DNA of 32,329 nt from Pallidibacillus pasinlerensis (GCF_009996845.1 NZ_JAACYS010000029.1:1-32329), one strand, 5' to 3'. Shown: positions 9,022 to 16,717, counted from the first letter of the stretch. Translations and numbers: made by a program. The notes: generated by a model from the sequence alone, not told the origin.

Positions 9022-9107
9022 GGGGGAAACAATACGACCGTAAGGCTTTCTAGTAATCCCCCCTTTTGGATTTGGACAAACTTTCAATGTTTGTCCAATT
9101 TTTTTGT
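9022..9107 (+). ncRNA. Candidate structured RNA element ending in a terminator
   Basis: GGGGGA (9022-9027) can pair with TCCCCC (9057-9062). The closed segment contains a small CC-GTAA-GG GNRA-type hairpin. The pairing is followed by TTTT and then a second hairpin with a T run (9072-9107). It could be the 3' UTR of the XRE gene, a small RNA, or a leader of the hydrolase gene. It matches no riboswitch class I can recall. Confidence 0.3.
9072..9107 (+). terminator. Strong rho-independent terminator
   Basis: Perfect 10-bp stem TTGGACAAAC (9072-9081) and GTTTGTCCAA (9089-9098), followed by TTTTTTT. It ends transcription from the XRE gene before the hydrolase gene. Confidence 0.92.
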
Positions 9108-9185
9108 GTTTTTTTATATTCTTGTTTATTGTAAAGAAAAATACATAAATTAAGTACATCGATTGAACACAAGGAGGTTTACTAG

Positions 9186-10046
9186 ATGCCAACTACAATA
9201 GACAATGGAAAACCCGTTAACCGGAAACAATATTCTCAAATTAGTAAGATTAATGGCATTGACTTATATTACGAGGTTTATCCAAATCTAAATGCGAATA
9301 AGACCCTTTTTCTAATTCACGGATTTTTAGCCTCCAGTTTCAGTTTTCGTTACATCATTCCTGAACTTATGAAACAGTATCATATTATTGCTGTTGATAT
9401 CCCTCCCTTTGGAAGAAGTGGAAAAGATTTAAAATATACATTCTCCTATAAAAATATCGCAGCAACCTTTATCCAACTAATACACAAACTTCAGTTAAAA
9501 AACGTCAGCTTAATTGGTCATTCCATGGGCGGTCAGATCGGACTTTACATGGCTCTCCAACAACCAGAAATTTTTGATAAAATTATTCTTTTTGCCAGCT
9601 CCGGATATTTACAACAAGTTCGTAAATCGTTAATCTTCCTTAGTTATTTACCTTTTGCCCATATATTTGTTAAAAAGAAATTAGTTGATTCTGGTGGCGT
9701 GGAAGGGAATTTGTTAAAAGTTGTTTATGATAAAAATCAAATTACAGAAGGTATGATAAAAGGTTATCTAGAGCCATATATTGAAAATGACGCTATTTTT
9801 CATGCCCTTGCGAAATTTAGTCGCGACCGGGAAGGAGATTTAAGTAAAGAAGATTTAAATAAAATTCATATACCTTGTTTATTAGTTTGGGGGGCACACG
9901 ACCGAATTGTTCCTTTACAAGTTGGAAAGAGACTCAATCAAGATTTACCTAACTCGGAATTAGTTGTTTTAGAAAAGACAGGGCATTTAACTCCGGAAGA
10001 AAAACCAGACGAAACATGCCGACTAATAAAAGAGTTTGTTGGATAG
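9186..10046 (+). CDS. yugF: Alpha/beta-fold hydrolase (YugF-like)
   Basis: A 286-aa alpha/beta hydrolase. The oxyanion-hole motif HG is near residue 45 (FLIHGFLAS). The nucleophile elbow is GHSMGG with S113, the acid is D239 (VWGAHDRIVP), and the general base is H267 (EKTGHLTPEE). The lid region is about 140-215. No signal peptide is seen, so it is probably cytosolic. The start is supported by a perfect AAGGAGG 8 nt upstream. Length is close to B. subtilis YugF (about 270 aa), which lies in the same neighbourhood, hence the symbol. Whether it is an esterase, thioesterase or C-C hydrolase cannot be told. Codon use resembles its neighbours. Confidence 0.85.
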   Translation: MPTTIDNGKPVNRKQYSQISKINGIDLYYEVYPNLNANKTLFLIHGFLASSFSFRYIIPELMKQYHIIAVDIPPFGRSGKDLKYTFSYKNIAATFIQLIHKLQLKNVSLIGHSMGGQIGLYMALQQPEIFDKIILFASSGYLQQVRKSLIFLSYLPFAHIFVKKKLVDSGGVEGNLLKVVYDKNQITEGMIKGYLEPYIENDAIFHALAKFSRDREGDLSKEDLNKIHIPCLLVWGAHDRIVPLQVGKRLNQDLPNSELVVLEKTGHLTPEEKPDETCRLIKEFVG

Positions 10047-10144
10047 TATTTTTTGGCTAGGTGAACGAATCCCCTATGATAAACTAAAGGATTGCTCTAA
10101 ATAACATTTTTACATTAAATTTATTCGGGGGAGGAATTGAAAAT

Positions 10145-11308
10145 ATGTTTAATTTTGATGAACATATTAATCGATTAAATACAGATTCAGTTAAGTGGAA
10201 TGCCACAAAAGCTGTGTACGGGACTGATGATATTTTACCAATGTGGGTTGCAGATATGGATTTCGCATCTCCACCACATATTAAAGAAGCATTAATGAAA
10301 CGAGTGGAACATGGAATATTCGGTTACGGCATGCCTTCTTCACAATTAAATACGGTTATTAGCAATTGGGTGGCAAACCGTTACAAATGGGAAATTAAAG
10401 AAAACTGGCTCATGCCAAGCTCAGGTGTTGTATCAGCTATAGGTTTTGCTATTCAAGCGTTAACGGAAGTAGGGGACAAGGTTTTGATTCAAACCCCTGT
10501 CTATCACCCGTTTTATTTTATGATTGAAAATAACGAACGGGAAATTGTGAAAAATCCACTTGTTTTAAAAGATGGGAAATACGAAATTGATTTTGTTGAT
10601 TTTGAAGAAAAACTTAAAAGTGGAGTAAAATTGTTCATTTTATGTAGTCCTCATAATCCGGTCGGTCGTGTTTGGACGAGGGAAGAACTAGAAAAAATGG
10701 GTGAACTATGTGAACAGTACGGTGTTTACATCGTTTCCGATGAAATCCATGCCGATATTATTTACAAACCAAATGTACATACACCGATTGCAAGTTTAAA
10801 TGAGAGTTGGGAAAACATATCGATTACCTGTATAGCTCCAAGTAAAACATTTAATATCCCTGGTTTACAAGCTTCAATGATGATTATCCCTAATGGTGAA
10901 ATTCGCAAGAAAGTACAAGCTGTGCAAGGGAAAGTCGGCTATCATGGCTTGAATATATTTGGTAATGTGGCATTAGAAGCCGCTTATAAACATGGTGAAG
11001 AGTGGCTCGAAGCCTTACTCCCATATTTACAAAGAAATCGTGACACTGTAATAGAATTCGTGAGTGAAGAATTACCAGAGTTAGTAGTCACCGCACCCGA
11101 AGGAACGTATTTAATGTGGGTTGATTGTCGTGGCTTAGGCTTAAATGATGAAGAAATTAAAGAACGGCTGATTCAGCGCGGAAAATTAGGTTTGGAACCT
11201 GGTAATAAGTATGGTACAGATGGGACCGGATTTGTCCGTATGAATATAGGCTGTACCTATGCTACTTTGCAGGAGGGATTGCATCGGCTAAAGCGGGCTT
11301 TTAAATAA
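10145..11308 (+). CDS. patB: PatB/MalY-type PLP-dependent cystathionine beta-lyase
   Basis: A 387-aa fold-type I PLP enzyme of the MalY/PatB family. In B. subtilis PatB is a C-S lyase acting on cystathionine and related thioethers. Motifs: N-terminal MWVADMDF, SPHNPVGR with N171, the cofactor aspartate D199 (VSDEIHAD), the Schiff-base K234 (APSKTFNIPGLQ), and the C-terminal carboxylate-binding FVRMNIGC. The ATG has a GGGGGAGG site. The gene order hydrolase then patB fits the B. subtilis yug region. No conventional terminator follows; the 52-bp repeat array begins 18 nt after the stop codon. Confidence 0.93.
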   Translation: MFNFDEHINRLNTDSVKWNATKAVYGTDDILPMWVADMDFASPPHIKEALMKRVEHGIFGYGMPSSQLNTVISNWVANRYKWEIKENWLMPSSGVVSAIGFAIQALTEVGDKVLIQTPVYHPFYFMIENNEREIVKNPLVLKDGKYEIDFVDFEEKLKSGVKLFILCSPHNPVGRVWTREELEKMGELCEQYGVYIVSDEIHADIIYKPNVHTPIASLNESWENISITCIAPSKTFNIPGLQASMMIIPNGEIRKKVQAVQGKVGYHGLNIFGNVALEAAYKHGEEWLEALLPYLQRNRDTVIEFVSEELPELVVTAPEGTYLMWVDCRGLGLNDEEIKERLIQRGKLGLEPGNKYGTDGTGFVRMNIGCTYATLQEGLHRLKRAFK

Positions 11309-11326
11309 ATTGTGGAAGTTTTGAGG

Positions 11327-12262
11327 GATGAAGGACAGAGCTTTTAGAAATAATCATGATTATGTCCTTCATAAGATCGATAAAAGACACTTCTTTTCAA
11401 AATTAACATACTTTTGGCCTTCATAGGAACGATGAAGGACAGTTCTTCCCAAAACCAACATAATTTTGTCTTTCATAGGCACGATGAAAGACAGTTCTTT
11501 CCAAAACCAACATACTTTTGTCCTTCATAGGCACGATGAAGGACAGTTCTTCCCAAAACCAACATAATTTTGTCCTTCATAAGATCGATGAAAGACAGTT
11601 CTTTCCAAAACCAACATAATTTTGTCCTTCATAAGATCGATGAAAGACGCTTTTCTTCAAATTCTACTTACTTTTGTCCTTCATAAAATCGATGAAGGAC
11701 AATTCTCTTCAAATTCAACTTACTTCTGTCCTTCATAAAATCGATGAAGGACAATTCTCTTCAAATTCAACTTACTTCTGTCCTTCATAAAATCGATGAA
11801 GGACAATTCTCTTCAAATTCAACTTACTTCTGTCCTTCATAAGATCGATGAAGGACAATTCTCTTCAATTTCAACTTACTTTTGTCCTTCATAAAATCGA
11901 TGAAGGACAATTCTCTTCAAATTCTACTTACTTTTGTCCTTCATAAAATCGATGAAGGACAGTTCTTCCCAAAACCAACATACTTTTGTCTTTCATAAGC
12001 ACAATGAAGGACACTTCTTTTCAAAATTAACATACTTCTGTCCTTCATAAGATCGATGAAAGACACTTCTTTCCAAAATCAACATACTTTTGTCTTTCAT
12101 AAGATCGATGAAAGACATTTTTCTTCAAATTCTACTTACTTTTGTCCTTCATAAAATCGATGAAGGACAATTCTCTTCAATTTCAACTTACTTTTGTCCT
12201 TCATAAGATCGATGAAAGACATTTTTCTTCAAATTCTACTTACTTTTGTCCTTCATCAAATC
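11327..12262. repeat. Array 1: 18 tandem copies of a 52-bp hairpin-bearing repeat
   Basis: Unit starts (GATGAA or close variants) fall at 11327 and every 52 bp to 12211. This gives 936 bp, 18 units, with no insertion or deletion. Each unit reads: right stem arm ATGAAGGAC or ATGAAAGAC; 27-nt linker, often starting AGTTCTT or AATTCTC; left arm GTCCTTCAT or GTCTTTCAT; 7-nt loop (AAAATCG, AAGATCG or AGGCACG). The arms of neighbouring units form a perfect or near-perfect inverted repeat. Linkers fall into a few types that occur in runs, which suggests local duplication. The array fills the whole space between convergent patB and the GNAT gene. It is non-coding because 52 is not divisible by 3. Confidence 0.97.
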
Positions 12263-12268
12263 CGAACC

Positions 12269-12841
12269 TCAATCAAACTGCAACGCCTTATGAATTCTCA
12301 AAATCCATTCACTTTCCAAAATACTGTATAGAAATGAATCTCGCCAGCCACCATCTCTTAACCGCATATGTTCCCTTAAAGTCCCTTCTTTAAACATTCC
12401 GATTTTCTCTAAAACCTTTGAAGAAGCAATGTTTTTTGGATCGCAGGTTGCGAATATTCGATGGAGTTTTAAATTAGCAAAGCCAAAGTCCAAAATTAAC
12501 GAAGCCGCTTCCGTTGCATATCCTTTTCCCCAATAATCCGGATGAATGATATATCCAATCTCCCCTTCTAAATTAAAACTATCTCGAATATTTATTTCAA
12601 CTGCACCTATTAATTTCTCTTCTTCTAATTCAATCACGGCAAAAACAAATCTAGTCCGCGGATCCTGCGAAGCATCATCTAAAACTTCTTGAATATAAGC
12701 TTTTGAATCTTCTACAGTATTTGGTCCCCACGGCTGATATCTCGTAACGATTGGTTTTGATGCATAATCGTGAACAGCATTCCAATCCAACTCAACTAAT
12801 TCACGTAAGCCAATTCTTTGTCCTTCTAAAATATATTTCAT
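12269..12841 (-). CDS. GNAT-family N-acetyltransferase (RimJ/RimL-like)
   Basis: A 190-aa GCN5-related acetyltransferase. It opens with the RimJ/RimL-type strand ILEGQRIGLRELVELDW. The acetyl-CoA-binding motif A is around residues 94-113 (GEIGYIIHPDYWGKGYATEA, equivalent to the Q/RxxGxG/A loop). It continues with HRIFATCDPKNIASSKVLEKIGM and EGTLREHMRLRDGGWRDS, typical of this subgroup. It probably acetylates a protein N-terminus or a small amine; the substrate is unknown. Its stop codon lies 6 bp from the end of repeat array 1, and no ordinary terminator is seen after it. Convergent with patB. Confidence 0.9.
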   Translation of the reverse strand: MKYILEGQRIGLRELVELDWNAVHDYASKPIVTRYQPWGPNTVEDSKAYIQEVLDDASQDPRTRFVFAVIELEEEKLIGAVEINIRDSFNLEGEIGYIIHPDYWGKGYATEAASLILDFGFANLKLHRIFATCDPKNIASSKVLEKIGMFKEGTLREHMRLRDGGWRDSFLYSILESEWILRIHKALQFD

Positions 12842-12869
12842 AGCAAATCCCCTTTACTTCTCATTATGT

Positions 12870-12906
12870 AAAAAAAAGAACGCTACCTTATTTTAAATCG
12901 GAGCGC
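12870..12906 (-). terminator. Terminator of the 71-aa membrane protein gene
   Basis: On the minus strand AGCGCT-CC pairs with GG-T-AGCGTT (one wobble, one bulge) and is followed by eight T residues. The stem overlaps the end of the coding region. Confidence 0.65.
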
Positions 12907-13103
12907 TCGTCATTGTCACTTTTTAATTTTTCCTCTAACTTTTTTGCTTTCTCTTCCTCCTTTTTCGAATATTTAACGAAAAAGCGAAAAGTAAAAATAC
13001 AAATGACTATAAATATTGAAAACGATATGAATGCAGGAATATATTCTGATTTATCTTCTGGAAAGTATAAAAAAAGCATCCCGATTACATAGGAAGTCAT
13101 CAT
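12888..13103 (-). CDS. Small membrane protein with charged C-terminal tail, unknown function
   Basis: A 71-aa protein I do not recognise. It has a short hydrophobic N-terminus (about residues 4-14) and a clear transmembrane helix (about 25-44, SFSIFIVICIFTFRFF). A strongly charged, Lys/Glu-rich tail follows that could form a coiled coil (EEEKAKKLEEKLK). A ribosome site AGGGGAG lies 5 nt before the ATG, and a terminator overlaps its end, so it appears to be a real monocistronic gene between ppiB and the GNAT gene. A second in-frame ATG follows the first directly. Function unknown. Confidence 0.7.
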   Translation of the reverse strand: MMTSYVIGMLFLYFPEDKSEYIPAFISFSIFIVICIFTFRFFVKYSKKEEEKAKKLEEKLKSDNDERSDLK

Positions 13104-13212
13104 TAACGCTCCCCTTTTGACGGAAATAACAAAAAATTCCGCATTTTATTACCCCAATTATAACAACTATTCAATCAACTTGCACGAAATAAGAAAACAT
13201 CTGACAAACACT

Positions 13213-13244
13213 AAAAAAGCCCGAAGACTATTTTATCTCCAGGC
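13213..13244 (-). terminator. Terminator of the cyclophilin gene
   Basis: On the minus strand GCCTGGAGA pairs with TCTTCGGGC (two wobble pairs) and is followed by TTTTTT. Confidence 0.8.
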
Positions 13245-13255
13245 CTATCGTTCAA

Positions 13256-13855
13256 CTATTCAATTACGTTAATTTTTTCAATCACTACATCTTCAACCGG
13301 TTTATCTGCCATACCCGTTTGAACGTTTGCGATTTTATCAACAACATCCATTCCTTCGATAACATGACCAAATACAGTGTGACGGTAATCTAACCATGGT
13401 GTACCACCATTTGCTTTATAATGTTCAATTACTTCATCAGGGAAGTTTGCTTGTTTCATTTGCAATTCAAATCCTGGTTCAAAGTCTGACTTTTGCACAA
13501 TAAAGAATTGACTACCGTTTGTATTTGGACCCGCATTTGCCATACTTAAAGCACCGCGGAAATTGAATAAACGTGGGTTAAACTCGTCTTCAAAGGATCC
13601 ACCATAAATACTTTCGCCGCCCATTCCAGTTCCAGTTGGGTCGCCACCTTGAATCATGAAATCTTTAATTACACGGTGGAAAATTATTCCTTCATAATAA
13701 CCATTTTTCGCATGAGTTACGAAGTTTTCAACCGTTTTAGGTGCAAATTCCGGGAAAAGTTTTAGTTTAATTGTGCCATAGTTTGTTACCATTTCAGCAA
13801 CAATTTCACCTTCAAGCACTTCATTCGTAAATTGCGGATATACATGTTCACTCAT
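13256..13855 (-). CDS. ppiB: Cyclophilin-type peptidyl-prolyl cis-trans isomerase
   Basis: A 199-aa cyclophilin that catalyses cis-trans isomerisation of X-Pro bonds. The catalytic segment [19 protein letters not shown] carries the active-site Arg and Phe, followed by [19 protein letters not shown] and [17 protein letters not shown]. It is longer than B. subtilis PpiB (about 143 aa) because of an N-terminal extension and an insertion (about residues 140-170, [20 protein letters not shown]), as in several other Firmicute cyclophilins. No signal peptide, so cytosolic. I start at 13855 (MSEHVYPQF), which follows an ATAGGAGTG site, rather than at an in-frame ATG 33 nt upstream. Confidence 0.93.
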   Translation of the reverse strand: MSEHVYPQFTNEVLEGEIVAEMVTNYGTIKLKLFPEFAPKTVENFVTHAKNGYYEGIIFHRVIKDFMIQGGDPTGTGMGGESIYGGSFEDEFNPRLFNFRGALSMANAGPNTNGSQFFIVQKSDFEPGFELQMKQANFPDEVIEHYKANGGTPWLDYRHTVFGHVIEGMDVVDKIANVQTGMADKPVEDVVIEKINVIE

Positions 13856-14041
13856 TCTTTTCACTCCTATGTAAAATTTGCAATCCAAATATATATGAAA
13901 ATCACCATTAGATTGCTCTCTTTATTCTTCTTTCTTTATGTATGTTATCCTAAACTACTTTAAGAAACAACTTTTACGAACAAAAATATTACGATAAAAT
14001 CGTGCTAACACTCCATCTCCACAATGTTCAAGCTTTTAAGT

Positions 14042-14069
14042 TTGGAAAACAAAAAATTAAAGCGATAAT
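14042..14069 (+). promoter_or_regulatory. Possible SigA promoter of kapB
   Basis: TTGGAA (14042-14047), a 16-bp spacer and GATAAT (14064-14069) lie 32 nt before the kapB start codon. The match is reasonable but untested. Confidence 0.35.
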
Positions 14070-14101
14070 AAATATAAAGATGAATTTTGGGAGGAAGTTT
14101 A

Positions 14102-14503
14102 ATGTCTGAGATTGCTATTGGTACGATTGTGAGAGTGCTTAGAAAAACAGGCGTATATATTGGCGAAGTAACGGAAGAAAGAGAAACAAATTATGTAGTA
14201 AAAATATTAGCTGTTTTAAAACATCCGATGCAAGGTGATTTACATAATCCGAAACAAGCAGATGTTCCAATTTTCCATGAACGTAAAGCATTAGCTTACC
14301 GTGAACAAACCGTTGTCCCTAAAAATGTAGTTAAACCGTATGAAGGGGAAATTCCAGAATACACAGCATCATTAAAGGAAGCCTTTGACAAGTTAAAAAA
14401 GGAGCTAGAACAAGAGGATACGGAATTTGCGCAAAAAAGTTTACGTAATTTAGAAGAACTTCATAAGGAATATGATCGTTACTTCTATAGTAAGCAAAAA
14501 TAA
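14102..14503 (+). CDS. kapB: Kinase-associated protein B (KapB)
   Basis: A 133-aa protein matching KapB, the accessory protein needed for KinB signalling into the Spo0A phosphorelay in B. subtilis. It has an N-terminal beta-rich domain (about residues 1-80: IAIGTIVRVLRKTGVYIGEV, then KHPMQGDLHNP and FHERKALAYREQ). A helical C-terminal part follows (about 88-130). The start at 14102 follows GGGAGGAAG; an in-frame start 15 nt upstream would overlap that site. I see no signal peptide or lipobox cysteine. Neither kinB (normally just before it) nor kapD (just after it in B. subtilis) is present here, so its partner kinase must be elsewhere or different. Confidence 0.87.
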   Translation: MSEIAIGTIVRVLRKTGVYIGEVTEERETNYVVKILAVLKHPMQGDLHNPKQADVPIFHERKALAYREQTVVPKNVVKPYEGEIPEYTASLKEAFDKLKKELEQEDTEFAQKSLRNLEELHKEYDRYFYSKQK

Positions 14504-14684
14504 GGAAACGGGAGGGAATGGCTAAAATCGTTCCCTTTTCCCATCTTATCCCCCTTATACCGGGCTATACGCAAATATTTCGCGAGGCTAAACAGTTTAT
14601 TTATTCTGACAAAAAAGCTATACTATTATTTAGTAATACGAAATATTTATAGAAGGTGATATTATCAATTCTGACAAACGAAAC

Positions 14685-15890
14685 TTGCTCATTATGTGGA
14701 TTGCCAACTTTTTAGTTTCTTCGAGTATTACAATGATTATGCCATTTTTATCTCTCTACATTGATTCTTTTGGAGATTATAGCACGGAATATGTAACAAA
14801 ATGGGCAGGTTTAATCTTCGGTGTTACATTTTTAACAGCGTTTATTTTTTCACCAATATGGGGACGTATCGGGGATAAGTATGGTTTTAAACCAGTTTTA
14901 CTACTTACGGGCTTTGGGATATCTGCAAGCCTCTTTTTAATGGGTTTAATGAGTTCCGTTTATGAACTATTCTTCTTACGCTTTTTCATGGGGATAGTAA
15001 CAGGATTTATTCCGCTCTCCCTTGCCATGATATCGAAACAAACGCCAAAAAAGAAAGTCGGCGAAGTGTTAGGCATTTTACAAACGGGAGGAGTTACTGG
15101 TACATTATTCGGTCCATTAATTGGTGGTCTACTTGCTGATGCCGTAGGATTTCAATTTACCTTTATTTATACATCCATTACGATTTTCATCGCTTCTCTA
15201 TTTGTTATTTTTGGTGTCAAAGAAAAGAAAGTTTCCACTGAAAAGAAAGCAAAACAAAAACACTATTCTAGTAGAGAAGTATTAAGTTTAATATTACACA
15301 ATAAAGTGCTACTTTCTGTCATGATTATCTCGCTACTCACACAAGTAGCCGTCATGTCGATTCAACCACTGCTTGCTGTATACGTTAATATACTAGCAGA
15401 TACAAATAACGTTGCATTACTTGCCGGACTCACCTTCTCCGCAACGGGCTTCGGAAATTTAATTGCGACAAGGAAATGGGGAAAACTCGGCGATCGCATC
15501 GGTTACGAAAAAGTTATTATGATGCTACTTATAGGTGGCGCCATTGTCTTTATACCTCAAGCATTAGTAACATCCTTATGGCAACTCATTTTATTACGAT
15601 TTTTATTCGGAATGGCAATTGGTGGAATTATTCCATGTATGACAGCATATATTCGACAGGTAGCACCAGTTGAAATTCAAGGTGAAGTGAACGGATATAA
15701 TGTGAGTTTCCGATTTTTAGGAAATGTGTTAGGACCAACATTAGGTGGCTTTGTCTCAGGTATCATTGGGATTTCTTCTGTGTTTTTTGTCACAAGCGCT
15801 ATTTTATTTATCGCTTTTGTAATATTAATTTGGTCGGTGAAAAATGAAGAAAGGGAAGAGGAGCAGCAACGCTTAAGTACAACACACTAA
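14685..15890 (+). CDS. yuxJ: MFS multidrug-type efflux transporter (YuxJ-like)
   Basis: A major facilitator superfamily transporter of about 401 aa with 12 hydrophobic helices. The loop 2-3 motif GRIGDKYGFKPVLL (near residues 60-73) and the motif C-like GGVTGTLFGPLIGG are typical of drug:H+ antiporters. The two halves are joined by a basic loop (KEKKVSTEKKAKQKH). It follows kapB as yuxJ does in B. subtilis. The start is uncertain. The only canonical codon, TTG at 14685, has no Shine-Dalgarno site. An AGAAGGTGA site at 14651-14659 is well placed for a non-AUG codon (ATC at 14664, or ATT at 14661), which would add the N-terminal residues NSDKRN expected in this family. The coordinates given are the conservative choice. 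Confidence 0.88.
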   Translation: MLIMWIANFLVSSSITMIMPFLSLYIDSFGDYSTEYVTKWAGLIFGVTFLTAFIFSPIWGRIGDKYGFKPVLLLTGFGISASLFLMGLMSSVYELFFLRFFMGIVTGFIPLSLAMISKQTPKKKVGEVLGILQTGGVTGTLFGPLIGGLLADAVGFQFTFIYTSITIFIASLFVIFGVKEKKVSTEKKAKQKHYSSREVLSLILHNKVLLSVMIISLLTQVAVMSIQPLLAVYVNILADTNNVALLAGLTFSATGFGNLIATRKWGKLGDRIGYEKVIMMLLIGGAIVFIPQALVTSLWQLILLRFLFGMAIGGIIPCMTAYIRQVAPVEIQGEVNGYNVSFRFLGNVLGPTLGGFVSGIIGISSVFFVTSAILFIAFVILIWSVKNEEREEEQQRLSTTH

Positions 15891-15897
15891 ATCTATC

Positions 15898-15934
15898 AAG
15901 AGTGCTAGTTACAATTCATCTAGTACTCTTTTTT
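15898..15934 (+). terminator. Terminator of yuxJ
   Basis: AAGAGTGCTAG (15898-15908) pairs with CTAGTACTCTT (15920-15930) with one wobble, followed by T residues. Confidence 0.85.
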
Positions 15935-16010
15935 CATTGACAAAAAGAGGAAAACGAAATAAATAATAGAATAATATATTTAAATAAAAAACTCTGGAGG
16001 AGTTGAAATA

Positions 16011-16397
16011 ATGGTTCCAAACACACTAATTGAAGCATTAGGAATTGAAGTCGTTACATTAGAAGAAGGTTATGTTAAAGCGACAATGCCGGTTGATGGA
16101 AGAACGAGACAACCCCTTGGCTATTTACATGGCGGTGCATCAGTCGCCTTAGCTGAAACCGTTGCAAGTGTCGGTGCATTTCATCTTATTGATCAAGAAA
16201 AAGAAGCTACCTTTGGTCTCGAAATTAATGCCAACCACGTCCGCTCCAAACGAGATGGAATCGTAACAGCAGAAGGTCATGTACTTCACCGTGGCCGTAC
16301 GACACAAATTTGGGAAATTAAAATTAAAGATGAAAATGATAAATTAATTTGTGTTTCAAGATGTACAATGGCGGTTGTACCGAGACGGGCTGAATAA
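16011..16397 (+). CDS. yuxO: Hotdog-fold acyl-CoA thioesterase (YuxO; PaaI/YdiI family)
   Basis: A 128-aa single hotdog-domain thioesterase. The family signature RQPLGYLHGGASVALAE (about residues 34-50) includes the H-G-G turn on the substrate-binding helix and the catalytic glutamate of PaaI/YdiI-type enzymes. NANHVRSKRDGIVTAEG and the final RCTMAVVP are also typical. Relatives hydrolyse 1,4-dihydroxy-2-naphthoyl-CoA in menaquinone synthesis, a plausible but unproven role here. GGAGGAG lies 7 nt before the ATG. In B. subtilis yuxO sits next to mrpG; here the two are separated by a small gene and repeat array 2. Confidence 0.92.
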   Translation: MVPNTLIEALGIEVVTLEEGYVKATMPVDGRTRQPLGYLHGGASVALAETVASVGAFHLIDQEKEATFGLEINANHVRSKRDGIVTAEGHVLHRGRTTQIWEIKIKDENDKLICVSRCTMAVVPRRAE

Positions 16398-16415
16398 TTC
16401 ATCTTTAAACAGGTT

Positions 16416-16453
16416 AAAAAGCACCCGGTCTATAATGACAAGGTGCTTTTTTA
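16416..16453 (+). terminator. Terminator between yuxO and the convergent small gene
   Basis: AAAAAGCACC (16416-16425) pairs with GGTGCTTTTT (16442-16451), followed by T. The A run before the stem means it can also act on the minus strand. Confidence 0.88.
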
Positions 16454-16480
16454 ATATAAATGACGGATCTCATCAGCATT

Positions 16481-16669
16481 TTACCAATAATAAGGATAAC
16501 CACCATAAAACGGACTATAAAATGGCGGGTATACGGCATATGGTGGATAGAATGGTCTCGGTGGACCAAAAAGTGCGCTACCTAAGAAACCTCCTAGTAA
16601 CCCTCCAATAAAAGGGCCCGGTCCAAAGAACAAACGTCTATCACCCCAAGGTACTCTTCTTTGATGCAT
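16481..16669 (-). CDS. Small Gly/Pro/Tyr-rich protein, unknown (possible spore or surface component)
   Basis: A 62-aa protein in two parts. A glycine-zipper-like hydrophobic stretch (about residues 16-34, GPFIGGLLGGFLGSALFG) is followed by a tail made almost only of Pro, Tyr, Phe and Gly (PPYAVYPPFYSPFYGGYPYYW). The start at 16669 (MHQRRVPW) follows GAAGGAGGTAGCC; an in-frame ATG at 16717 has no such site. Composition resembles small coat or matrix proteins of sporulating Bacillaceae, but I do not recognise a named family. Compact aromatic tails like this can support self-assembly or cross-linking; that is inference. Confidence 0.6.
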   Translation of the reverse strand: MHQRRVPWGDRRLFFGPGPFIGGLLGGFLGSALFGPPRPFYPPYAVYPPFYSPFYGGYPYYW

Positions 16670-16717
16670 CACTAAGGCTACCTCCTTCGTACTTTTTGAA
16701 AGCAAAGAAATTTGCAC

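Noticed and set aside
11327-12262. CRISPR array
   Set aside because: The whole 52-bp unit is conserved; there are no unique spacers, and no cas genes are in the window. The repeats carry stems formed between adjacent units and differ among themselves throughout.
12142-12393. 83-codon plus-strand open frame running out of array 1
   Set aside because: A 52-bp unit shifts the reading frame each repeat, so a repeat protein is impossible, and the rest is antisense to the GNAT gene.
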